A DNA stretch of 64,000 nucleotides from JBBQNR01 sp963774075 (GTDB lineage Bacteria > Actinomycetota > Thermoleophilia > Solirubrobacterales > JBBDJG01), in contig CAVZDP010000003.1 in NCBI GenBank assembly GCA_963774075.1, forward strand, positions 682,001 through 746,000. The letters run 5' to 3'. Made by a program: the position numbers and the translations under genes. Under the pieces are notes generated by a model, which saw only the letters and a program-made list of their open reading frames with translations, did no database searches and was not told the origin of the DNA. Below are positions 1-7,134 of this stretch, piece after piece (within the stretch, counting starts at the first letter, position 1; every line of letters starts with the position of its first letter).

Positions 1-81
1 CGGCATCAGGATCAGATTCCGGTTCCCGCCGCCGTAGACGTGATAGGCGAGTTTCTGTCCTTCGTGCTTGAAAGTCGGCAT
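1..81 (-). CDS. alpha/beta hydrolase, N-terminal end only (runs off left edge)
   Basis: Only the first 27 codons are in the window. Read on the minus strand from an ATG at 81, they give MPTFKHEGQKLAYHVYGGGN followed by a hydrophobic RNLILMP stretch. A short beta-hairpin, then G-x-LAYxVxG, then a hydrophobic strand, is the usual opening of alpha/beta hydrolase-fold enzymes. The nucleophile elbow lies outside the window, so the substrate cannot be guessed. No Shine-Dalgarno is present; a TAGACT box 7 nt before the ATG suggests a leaderless transcript. Assigned from a short fragment only. Confidence 0.55.
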   Translation of the reverse strand, partial: MPTFKHEGQKLAYHVYGGGNRNLILMP

Positions 82-88
82 CGCCGCG

Positions 89-94
89 AGTCTA
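89..94 (-). promoter_or_regulatory. -10 box of a leaderless promoter for the gene at 81
   Basis: TAGACT on the minus strand, 7 nt before the ATG at 81, with no ribosome binding site between them. This is the spacing expected if transcription starts at the start codon. Confidence 0.5.
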
Positions 95-144
95 TCCGAG
101 CTCTCGGTGGCTTAGAACCGCATACGCGCACGCATACCGAGCCC

Positions 145-280
145 TCGGTGCACCCGGAATTCGCGCCTAAGCGAATTCCGGCCTGTTCCTCGGTGCACCC
201 GGAATTCGCGCCTAAGCGAATTCCGGCCTGTTCCTCGGTGCACCCGGAATTCGCGCCTAAGCGAATTCCGGCCTTGTTCC
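145..280. repeat. three tandem 45-bp hairpin repeats
   Basis: Three nearly identical 45-bp units begin at 145, 190 and 235; the third has one extra T. Each holds a perfect 11-bp inverted repeat, CCGGAATTCGC, a 6-nt loop GCCTAA, then GCGAATTCCGG (154-181 in the first copy). A degenerate remnant of the same sequence follows to about 300. The array lies between a minus-strand hydrolase and the plus-strand sigma factor, so it sits upstream of both. It is not a CRISPR array because there are no spacers. Confidence 0.9.
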
Positions 281-383
281 ACGGCCTTTTAATTCCGGCC
301 TTTTACAACCGCTCAACCTGCCCGCTCCCCAAGCGTTTGTACGAGCAGGCGCAAAACTAGCTCACTGGAACGGACGAAAGGTC

Positions 384-389
384 GATAAT
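384..389 (+). promoter_or_regulatory. -10 box of a leaderless promoter for the sigma factor
   Basis: GATAAT ends 7 nt before the ATG at 397, and there is no Shine-Dalgarno. A transcript starting at or next to the A of the ATG is expected. Confidence 0.6.
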
Positions 390-396
390 TGGCTGA

Positions 397-1965
397 ATGG
401 AGGCGGCACGAACGCCAGCCCCGCTCACCCTTAGCGCAGAGCCCCGGAACTCCCGCTATCTCCTCAAGCTCGCCTCCGACGAGCGCCTCGTTCGTCGTGC
501 GCGCTCGGGCAGCGAGCCGGCCTTCGCGGAGCTCTTCGAGCGCTACCACCGCCCGATCCTGGCCTTTTGCCGCCACATGCTCGGGTCGCACGAGGAGGCA
601 GAGGACGCGGTGCAGCAGACGTTTGCAGCCGCGCACGGGGACCTGCTTCGAAACGAGCGCGACATCGCGCTGCGGCCGTGGCTCTACCGGATCGCGCGCA
701 ACCAGTGCATCAGCACGATTCGGCGCCGCCGGCCCGTGGCCGAGCTGTCGGATGCGCAGCCGTCGCTCGTCGGCCTTTCCGAGCAGGTCGCGGGACGCGG
801 TGAGCTGCGCGAGCTACTGCACGACCTGGCGAAGCTCCCGGACGACCAGCGCGAGGCCCTCGTGCTCGCGGAGCTGCACGAGAACTCCCACGCCGACGTG
901 GCGCAGATCCTCGGTTGCGAGAGGGAGAAGGTGAAGTCGCTCATCTTTCAGGCGCGAAGTGCGCTGATCAGGGCGCGCGAGGCCCGCGAGCTGCCGTGCG
1001 AGGATGCTCGCCGTCAGCTCAGCACGCTCCGGGGCGGCGCTCTTCGGAAGGGCGCGCTCGGCAGGCACGTGCGCGAATGCGACGGCTGCAGGGCGTTCGG
1101 CGCCGAGGTGCGGCGCCAGCGCCAGCAGCTTGCGACGCTGCTGGCCGTCGTGCCGAGCGCGACGTTGAAGCTCGGCGCCGCCAGCGCCATGGCCGCGACG
1201 GCGGGCTCCGCTGCAACGGCAGGGTCTGCAGCGACGGCCGGCTCGGTTGCAGGGTCAGGAGCCGCGCTCGCGGGAGCCACCGCGACGGGCAAGGCGCTCG
1301 GGTCTGCCGTGCTGCTGAAGGGCGCCGCTGCCGTCACCGCCGCGACCGTGTTGGCTGCCGGGGGAGCGGTGGGCGTCGAGAGAGTTCGCGGAGTTTCCAA
1401 CCCGGCCGGGCCACCGCCGGCGAGCGCCCCCGCCGATCGAGCGCCGGGAACCGGCCAGGCAATCGGTGCGCCCCCCGAGGGCGGGTCGGGAACGGCCGCT
1501 GAAGGGCGGAACGGTGGCGCCCGCAAGGGTGACGGGCGAGCGCGCAAGCGCCCGCGCCGAGCTCGCGGAGCGCTGCCGGGCGCGCTGCTGCCGGGGCGGC
1601 TCGGAGACCTTCGCGGCGATGCGGTCGGGCCGGCGGGGCGGGCACGAGATCGAAAGGACCGCTCGGATTCGCAACGGAAAGCTCCCGCCGCGAAACGACG
1701 GCTCGACGGGCGCGCGGGCCGCGGGGGTCGGCGTCGCACCACCGTGGAGCCCAAACGCGACGGGGTTCAGCGCCGTCCGGGCAAGCGGCTTCGAAAGCGC
1801 GTCGAGAGCGGGCGCCGGCAGGCCGAGCGGCGGCGGAAGCGCGCAACCCCTCCGCCCCCGGCGCCGGCCACAGGGGCGCCCTCGGGTGAAGCACCCGCCC
1901 AGGAGCCCTCGAGGCTCCAGTCCGCCGACCCGGCGGCCTTCGGCGGCGCCCCGCCCCCCTCCTGA
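397..1965 (+). CDS. ECF-type sigma factor with C-terminal zinc-finger and membrane segment
   Basis: The 522-residue protein begins as an ECF sigma factor. Region 2 is at about residues 45-110 (AFAELFERYHRPILAFCRHM, then RPWLYRIARNQCIS) and region 4 at about 140-195 (LPDDQREALVLAELHENS, then a helix-turn-helix). A cysteine/histidine motif follows, CEDARRQLS, then HVRECDGC, resembling the HxxxCxxC zinc finger of anti-sigma factors. Next come an Ala/Gly/Thr-rich linker and one hydrophobic segment (ALGSAVLLKGAAAVTAATVL). The last 180 residues are low-complexity, rich in Arg, Lys, Pro and Ala. Their codon use is poorer in G/C at third positions than the front, so a frameshift in the tail is possible. 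Sigma and anti-sigma-like parts in one membrane-bound chain suggest self-regulation, which is inference. The start is set by the GATAAT box. Confidence 0.8.
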   Translation: MEAARTPAPLTLSAEPRNSRYLLKLASDERLVRRARSGSEPAFAELFERYHRPILAFCRHMLGSHEEAEDAVQQTFAAAHGDLLRNERDIALRPWLYRIARNQCISTIRRRRPVAELSDAQPSLVGLSEQVAGRGELRELLHDLAKLPDDQREALVLAELHENSHADVAQILGCEREKVKSLIFQARSALIRAREARELPCEDARRQLSTLRGGALRKGALGRHVRECDGCRAFGAEVRRQRQQLATLLAVVPSATLKLGAASAMAATAGSAATAGSAATAGSVAGSGAALAGATATGKALGSAVLLKGAAAVTAATVLAAGGAVGVERVRGVSNPAGPPPASAPADRAPGTGQAIGAPPEGGSGTAAEGRNGGARKGDGRARKRPRRARGALPGALLPGRLGDLRGDAVGPAGRARDRKDRSDSQRKAPAAKRRLDGRAGRGGRRRTTVEPKRDGVQRRPGKRLRKRVESGRRQAERRRKRATPPPPAPATGAPSGEAPAQEPSRLQSADPAAFGGAPPPS

Positions 1966-2014
1966 GACGGCGTTTCCGCTGCACCCCGGCACTTCCCCGC
2001 CCGGCCCCGTCGGA

Positions 2015-2020
2015 TAGAGT
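2015..2020 (+). promoter_or_regulatory. possible -10 box upstream of pntAA
   Basis: TAGAGT lies 9 nt before the TTG start at 2030, and no Shine-Dalgarno is visible. The spacing is slightly long for a leaderless start, so this is a weaker call than the others. Confidence 0.35.
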
Positions 2021-2029
2021 CACCGCCCC

Positions 2030-3214
2030 TTGAGGGTCTGCGTTCCGAGAGAGATCACGCCCGGGGAGCGACGCGTTGCGCTACTGCCGGAAGCGGCGAA
2101 GAAGCTCGCCGACGCGGGCTTCGAGGTGGCCGTCGAGAGTGGGGCCGCGGCCGAGTCGCACGTCGAGGACAGCGCATACGAGGAGGCGGGCGCGACGATC
2201 CTGACCGGCGCGGACGAGCTGCTTCGCTCCGCGGGCATCGTGACGAAGGTTCAGAAGCCGCTCTACGGAGGCCAGGGCGAGCGCGACGAGCTGGCGGCCA
2301 TCCCCCGCGGGGCAGCGCTCGTGGGCTTCCTGTCCCCGCTCACCGACACGGACCTCGTCAGGCGCCTGGTCGAGGGAGGGATCACGAGCTTCGCGATGGA
2401 GGCGATTCCCCGCACCACACGGGCACAGTCGATGGACGCGCTCTCGTCCCAGGCGACCGTCGCCGGCTACCGCGGGGCGCTCTCCGCCGCGGTGCGCTTC
2501 GAGCAGTTCTTTCCGATGCTGGTGACGGCCGCGGGGACGGCGGCTCCCGCCAGGGCGCTCGTGCTCGGCGCCGGCGTGGCCGGGCTGCAGGCGATCTCGA
2601 CCGCAAAGCGCCTGGGCGCCGTGGTCGAGGCGTACGACGTGCGCCCGGCCGTGAAGGAGGAGGTTGAGAGCCTCGGCGCCCGCTTCGTGGAGATCGAAGT
2701 GAAGCAGGAAGGTGGGAGTGGCTCCGGCGAGTACGCGAAGGAGCTGCCGGAGGAGACCCAGCGCCGCCAGCGAGAGCTGCTGGCCGAGCGGGTTGCGCGG
2801 GCGAACGTCGTCATCACCACCGCGGCCGTCCCCGGACGGCCCGCACCCAGGCTCGTCACCGAGGAGATGGTCGCCGCGATGCGCCCGGGGTCTGTGATCG
2901 TGGACCTGGCAGCGGAGTCCGGAGGCAACTGCGCGTTGACCGAGCCCGGCCAGGTGATCGACCGCGGCGGGGTCAGGATCGACGGCACGCTCAACTGGCC
3001 GAGCCAGATGCCTTTCCACGCCAGCCTCCTCTACGGGAACAACGTCGCGAACCTGCTGCTGCACCTCGCGCCCGAAGGGGAGCTGAAGCTCGATTTCGAG
3101 GACGAGATAACAGCGGGTGCCTGCATCACCCACGACGGCAGGATCATCAACGAACGGGTGCGGGAGATCCTCGAGCCCGAGGCCGGCCGTGCCGTCAGCG
3201 AGGAGAAGGTGTGA
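2030..3214 (+). CDS. pntAA: NAD(P) transhydrogenase subunit alpha, NAD(H)-binding domain I
   Basis: Soluble NAD(H)-binding subunit of the proton-translocating Re/Si-specific transhydrogenase, which couples hydride transfer between NADH and NADP+ to the proton gradient. The 394-residue chain opens VCVPREITPGERRVALLP, shared with alanine dehydrogenases. It carries the transhydrogenase motif RAQSMDALSSQATVAGY near residue 131 and a Rossmann loop GAGVAGLQ at about 180. The start is a TTG at 2030; no canonical start lies nearby. It is the first gene of a three-gene operon, and its stop overlaps the next start by 4 nt (GTGA). The subunit is split, as in actinobacteria and alphaproteobacteria, rather than fused as in E. 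coli. Confidence 0.95.
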   Translation: MRVCVPREITPGERRVALLPEAAKKLADAGFEVAVESGAAAESHVEDSAYEEAGATILTGADELLRSAGIVTKVQKPLYGGQGERDELAAIPRGAALVGFLSPLTDTDLVRRLVEGGITSFAMEAIPRTTRAQSMDALSSQATVAGYRGALSAAVRFEQFFPMLVTAAGTAAPARALVLGAGVAGLQAISTAKRLGAVVEAYDVRPAVKEEVESLGARFVEIEVKQEGGSGSGEYAKELPEETQRRQRELLAERVARANVVITTAAVPGRPAPRLVTEEMVAAMRPGSVIVDLAAESGGNCALTEPGQVIDRGGVRIDGTLNWPSQMPFHASLLYGNNVANLLLHLAPEGELKLDFEDEITAGACITHDGRIINERVREILEPEAGRAVSEEKV

Positions 3215-3543
3215 ACGGCGATCTGATCACCGAGATCACGATCTTCGTGCTGGCAGTCTTCGTGGGGTTCGAGGTGATCTCGAAGGTCCCGACCATGCTG
3301 CACACGCCGCTGATGTCCGGCACCAATGCGATTCACGGCATCGTCCTGCTCGGCGGATTGCTCGTCGTCGGCGCCGAGGGGGCTGACACGCTGACCAAGA
3401 TCGCCGGCACCGTGGCGGTCACCTTCGGCACGATCAACGTCGTCGGTGGCTTCCTGGTCACCGACCGCATGCTGGAGATGTTCAAGGGCAGGGGCACTCG
3501 ATCCGAACGCGGATCGAAGGGCGCGAAGGACGACGGCAGCTAG
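3211..3543 (+). CDS. pntAB: NAD(P) transhydrogenase subunit alpha, membrane part
   Basis: The 110-residue membrane subunit corresponds to the C-terminal membrane part of E. coli PntA. About three hydrophobic helices are seen: ITIFVLAVFVGFEVI, GIVLLGGLLVVGAEG and IAGTVAVTFGTINVVGG. The family motif TPLMSGTNAIHGIV lies between the first two, and the FLVTDRMLEMFK end is also typical. It starts at GTG 3211, overlapping the pntAA stop, which implies translational coupling. With PntB it forms the proton channel. Confidence 0.95.
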   Translation: MNGDLITEITIFVLAVFVGFEVISKVPTMLHTPLMSGTNAIHGIVLLGGLLVVGAEGADTLTKIAGTVAVTFGTINVVGGFLVTDRMLEMFKGRGTRSERGSKGAKDDGS

Positions 3544-3571
3544 TGGACCGCTAGCGCCGCCAAACGGTCCC

Positions 3572-4981
3572 ATGATCTTCGCCAGCTTCCTGCAAGACCC
3601 CGACTTCATCAACTCGTGCTACCTGGTCGCGTCGATCCTGTTCATCCTCGGCATCCGCGGCCTCAGTCATCCGCGGACAGCGCGGCGGGGCAACATCCTT
3701 GCGGCGATCGGGATGGGTGTAGCTGTGGTGGTCACCCTGCTCGACGAGAGGATCGAGACCTTTGGCCTGATCGCGCTCGGCATCGCGGTGGGCACGATCG
3801 TCGGCGTCGTCTCCGCGCGCTCCGTGAAGATGACCGCGATGCCGCAGATGGTGGCGCTCTTCAACGGCGTCGGCGGCGGTGCAGTCGCACTCGTGGCGCT
3901 GTCCGAGTACCACGAGTTGATTCCCGAGCCAGGCGAGATCCCGCTCGAGACGTTGATCCCGACGCTCCTCTCCTGCGTGATCGGCGCCGTGAGCTTCTCC
4001 GGCTCGCTGATCGCGTTCGCGAAGCTGCAAGAGCTGATGACCGGCCGGCCGATCGTCTTCCCGGGCAACCAATTCCTGAACGCCGGCATGTTGCTCGGAA
4101 TCGTGTTCCTGATCGTTTACCTCGCCGCCGGGCCCGAGAGCGGGGAGCTCTTCGCGGTGATGCTCTGCGCCGCGCTCGTGTTCGGGGTGCTGCTGATCAT
4201 CCCCGTCGGCGGCGCCGACATGCCCGTGGTGATCTCGATGTTGAACGCCTTTACCGGACTGTCGGCCGCAGGCGCGGGCTTCGTGCTCGACAACAACTCC
4301 CTGATCATCGCCGGCTCACTCGTTGGCTCCTCCGGAACCCTGCTGACGATCCTGATGGGACGCGCGATGAACCGCTCGCTCGCAAACGTGCTGTTCAGCG
4401 CCTTCGGCGCGACCGTCGCCGGACCGGCTGCCGCTGCAGGGGAGGGCGGCACCGCGCGCGAGGCGACTGCGACGGACGTCGCGACGATGCTGGCGTACGC
4501 CGACAGGGTGATCGTCGTTCCCGGCTACGGACTCGCGGTCGCCCAGGCGCAGCACTCGGTGCGCGAGCTCGCCGACGAGCTCGAGAAGCGCGGGGTCCAG
4601 GTCGCCTACGCCATCCATCCCGTCGCAGGGCGCATGCCGGGTCACATGAACGTGCTGCTGGCGGAGGCCGACGTCCCCTATCCGCAGCTGAAGGAGATGG
4701 ACGAGATCAATCCGGAGTTCCCGCAGACCGACGTGGCGCTCGTCATCGGGGCCAACGACGTCACGAACCCCGCGGCGCGCGAGGACCAGAGCAGCCCGAT
4801 CTACGGCATGCCGATCCTCGAGGTCGACAAGGCGCAGAACATCGTCGTGCTGAAGCGAAGCATGAACCCCGGCTTCGCCGGCATCGACAACGCTCTCTAC
4901 TACGACCCGAAAACCGTGATGCTCTTCGGGGACGCGAAGGACTCGGTCGGCAAGCTCGTGGCCGGGGTCAAGGAGCTCTAG
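3572..4981 (+). CDS. pntB: NAD(P) transhydrogenase subunit beta
   Basis: The 469-residue beta subunit combines the main membrane domain with the NADP(H)-binding domain. The ATG at 3572 (MIFASFLQDPDF) is chosen over upstream in-frame codons because family members begin with this helix. Conserved pieces include LSHPRTARRGN, the motif PGNQFLNAGMLLGIV and the NADP-binding loop VPGYGLAVAQAQ near residue 310, then HPVAGRMPGHMNVLLAEA. The end VGKLVAGVKEL is typical. It lies 28 bp after pntAB in the same operon. The complete set implies a working enzyme that supplies NADPH. Confidence 0.95.
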   Translation: MIFASFLQDPDFINSCYLVASILFILGIRGLSHPRTARRGNILAAIGMGVAVVVTLLDERIETFGLIALGIAVGTIVGVVSARSVKMTAMPQMVALFNGVGGGAVALVALSEYHELIPEPGEIPLETLIPTLLSCVIGAVSFSGSLIAFAKLQELMTGRPIVFPGNQFLNAGMLLGIVFLIVYLAAGPESGELFAVMLCAALVFGVLLIIPVGGADMPVVISMLNAFTGLSAAGAGFVLDNNSLIIAGSLVGSSGTLLTILMGRAMNRSLANVLFSAFGATVAGPAAAAGEGGTAREATATDVATMLAYADRVIVVPGYGLAVAQAQHSVRELADELEKRGVQVAYAIHPVAGRMPGHMNVLLAEADVPYPQLKEMDEINPEFPQTDVALVIGANDVTNPAAREDQSSPIYGMPILEVDKAQNIVVLKRSMNPGFAGIDNALYYDPKTVMLFGDAKDSVGKLVAGVKEL

Positions 4982-5006
4982 CCCCGCCGGACTACCGGTA
5001 TCCTTA

Positions 5007-5600
5007 GTGCCGACGCCGATGTCGGTCGTGCTGATAATCGTTCTTGCCCTCCTGGCGATCGCCGTGATCTACGGCATCGTCGCTTTCAACGGCCTGATCC
5101 GGTTGCGGACGCGGGCCGAGGAAGGGTTCTCGGACATCGACGTCCAGCTCAAGCGGCGTCACGACCTGATCCCGAACCTGGTGGAGACGGTCAAGGGCTA
5201 CGCATCGCACGAGCGCGAGACGTTCGAGCGCGTGACCGCGGCCCGCAACACGGCGGTGGCGGCGCAGGGGCCGGAGGCGCAGGCGCAGGCCGAGAACGTG
5301 CTCACCGGTGCGCTGCGACAGCTCTTCGCGGTCGCGGAGGCCTACCCGGACCTCAAGGCCAGCACGAACTTCCTGGAGCTGCAGGACGAGCTCACCGACA
5401 CCGAGGACAAGATCCAGGCCGCGCGTCGCTTCTACAACATGACCGTGCGTGACCTCAACATCAAGGTCGACACGGTCCCGTCCCGATTCATCGCCGGCAT
5501 GGCGAACGTCGGCAAGCGAGAGTTCTTCGAGATCGAGGAGCCCGGCGAGCGCGCCGTGCCCGAGGTCTCGTTCGGGGCTCCCTCGGCGCCGGCCTCTTAG
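5007..5600 (+). CDS. lemA: LemA family membrane protein
   Basis: A single N-terminal membrane helix (VVLIIVLALLAIAVIYGIVA) is followed by the helical LemA domain: NGLIRLRTRAEEGFSDID, then LKRRHDLIPNLVETVKGYA and FYNMTVRDLNIKVDTVPS. Length (about 194-197 aa) is normal. Two starts are possible, GTG 5007 and ATG 5019; neither has a clear Shine-Dalgarno, and the ATG sits just before the helix. It lies directly before htpX, a pairing seen in many bacteria and linked to envelope protein quality control. The biochemical role of LemA is not established. Confidence 0.9.
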   Translation: MPTPMSVVLIIVLALLAIAVIYGIVAFNGLIRLRTRAEEGFSDIDVQLKRRHDLIPNLVETVKGYASHERETFERVTAARNTAVAAQGPEAQAQAENVLTGALRQLFAVAEAYPDLKASTNFLELQDELTDTEDKIQAARRFYNMTVRDLNIKVDTVPSRFIAGMANVGKREFFEIEEPGERAVPEVSFGAPSAPAS

Positions 5601-5620
5601 CCGAAGACCGGCTCGCGCGC

Positions 5621-6565
5621 ATGTACGCGCAGATCAACTCCAACAAGCGCAAGTCGCTCCTGCTGCTGGTGGGCTTTCTCGTCCTCTACGCGGCGCTCGG
5701 ATGGCTGCTCTCCCTGTGGTTCGGAGCCGCCGCGCTTTACGTGGCGCTCGGGATAGCGCTGGTGATGGTCGTCATCAACCTGTTCATGGGCGACGACCTC
5801 GTCGCCGCGGTAACGGGCGCACGCAGGATCGAGTCGAAGGAGGACGCCCCCGAGCTCTGGCGCAAGGTCGAGAACCTCGCGATCACGGCGGGCCTGCCGA
5901 TGCCGCGCGTCTACGTGGTGCCGGACGAATCGCCCAACGCCTTCGCGGCCGGCCGCAGGCCCAAGCAGGCGATCGTCGCCGTTACGTCGGGACTGCTCGA
6001 GCGCCTCGACGAGGAGGAGCTGGAGGGCGTTCTCGCGCACGAGGTCAGCCACATCCGTAACTACGACGTGCGCCTGATGACGTACGCCGCCGTCCTGGCG
6101 GGCTCCATCGCGATGCTCTCGCAGATCTTCCTGCGCGGGCTGTTCTTCGGCGGTGGCGGCGACCGGCGGGGCGGCTCCAATCCCTTCGTGCTGGTTGCCG
6201 TCGTCGTCAGCCTGGTGCTCGCGCCAATCGCGGCGATCGTCGTTCAGACGGCGATCAGTCGCCGCCGCGAGTACGTGGCGGACGCCTCTGCCGTGGAGCT
6301 GACCCGCTACCCGCAGGGTCTGGCATCGGCGCTGCGCGCGATCTCCTCGGACGCCAAGCCCTCGGCGCGACTGGCGAACGATGCCGTCGCCCACCTCATG
6401 ATCGTCGCTCCACTGGGCGCGCGGGGGAAGGTCTCGCGCCTGTTCGCCACCCACCCGCCGATCGAGGACCGCGTGGCGCGTCTGGAGGCGATGGCCGCGG
6501 GACAGCGTCACGAGCACGGCCAGCCCACGGCCGCTCGACGGGCCGCCACCCAGCGCGTAAGCTAG
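5621..6565 (+). CDS. htpX: HtpX-like M48 membrane zinc metalloprotease
   Basis: Membrane-embedded protease that degrades damaged or misfolded membrane proteins. Two N-terminal helices lie at about residues 12-55. The zinc site HEVSH is at residues 140-144, with the third ligand probably Glu218 in RRREYVAD. Two more hydrophobic segments (YAAVLAGSIAMLSQIF and VLVAVVVSLVLAPIAAIVVQ) lie between them. The C-terminal part has the family motif FATHPPIEDRVARLEAM. Length of 314 aa is usual. The gene follows lemA by 20 bp and is probably cotranscribed with it. Confidence 0.93.
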   Translation: MYAQINSNKRKSLLLLVGFLVLYAALGWLLSLWFGAAALYVALGIALVMVVINLFMGDDLVAAVTGARRIESKEDAPELWRKVENLAITAGLPMPRVYVVPDESPNAFAAGRRPKQAIVAVTSGLLERLDEEELEGVLAHEVSHIRNYDVRLMTYAAVLAGSIAMLSQIFLRGLFFGGGGDRRGGSNPFVLVAVVVSLVLAPIAAIVVQTAISRRREYVADASAVELTRYPQGLASALRAISSDAKPSARLANDAVAHLMIVAPLGARGKVSRLFATHPPIEDRVARLEAMAAGQRHEHGQPTAARRAATQRVS

Positions 6566-6573
6566 GTCCGCCC

Positions 6574-7056
6574 GTGGCCGAGCAATCCCAAGAGCGCTAC
6601 GAGCGAAGCGACGAATCCGAGGCCGAGCGGCTCGACCGCAACCTGCTCGAGCTCCTGAACGAGCTGCGGGTGGCGCTGCCGGGGGTGCAGGTCCTGTTCG
6701 CGTTCCTGCTCACGGTTCCGTTCACGCAGCGCTTCGCGCAGATCACAGACCTGCAGGAGAAGGTCTACTACGCGACCCTGCTCGCCGCGATGGTCGCGAC
6801 CGTGCTGCTGATCGCTCCTTCGGCGCATCACCGGATCCAGTTCCGCGAGCAGGACAAGCGCTTCATCGTCTTCCTCGCGAACCGGTTCGCGATCGCGGGC
6901 CTCGCCTTTCTCGCTCTGGCGATGACGGGCGTCGTGTTCCTGATCACCGACGTGCTCTACAGCCGTGCCTTCGCGTTCGTCGCGCTCGGGATCACCGCAA
7001 CGCTGTTCGCCACCATGTGGTACGCGATACCGATTGTTCGACGGCTGAGCCGTTAG
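6574..7056 (+). CDS. DUF6328-type four-helix membrane protein
   Basis: The 160-residue protein has a charged N-terminus (about 30 residues rich in Glu, Arg and Ser) and four hydrophobic segments. The conserved block is LLNELRVALPGVQVLFAFLL, then VPFTQRF and APSAHHRIQFR, which I recognise from the DUF6328 family. Function is unknown. It starts at GTG 6574, 8 bp after the htpX stop. A TAAGCT at 6558-6563 lies 10 nt before the start, so it could also have its own weak promoter inside the end of htpX. Confidence 0.8.
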   Translation: MAEQSQERYERSDESEAERLDRNLLELLNELRVALPGVQVLFAFLLTVPFTQRFAQITDLQEKVYYATLLAAMVATVLLIAPSAHHRIQFREQDKRFIVFLANRFAIAGLAFLALAMTGVVFLITDVLYSRAFAFVALGITATLFATMWYAIPIVRRLSR

Positions 7057-7122
7057 CCCGGTCCCTGCTGGACTCGCCGGCACTCCCGCAATAGACTTTG
7101 GTCCTCGGATTCGCAGCGGACT

Positions 7123-7130
7123 AGGAGAGG
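7123..7130 (+). promoter_or_regulatory. ribosome binding site that points to an ATA start
   Basis: AGGAGAGG ends 4 nt before the ATA at 7135, with its GGAG core about 7 nt away. No ATG, GTG or TTG in the right frame lies at a usable distance; the next is GTG 7177, more than 45 nt downstream. The site decides the start of the penicillin acylase gene. Confidence 0.6.
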
Positions 7131-7134
7131 ACCG

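Noticed and set aside
40..360. Open frame across the triple 45-bp repeat, giving a repeated 15-residue peptide
   Set aside because: The repeat length is a multiple of three, so any frame through it gives a repeated peptide. The units are palindromic, the start of a hydrolase is on the other strand, and no promoter or ribosome site supports the frame.
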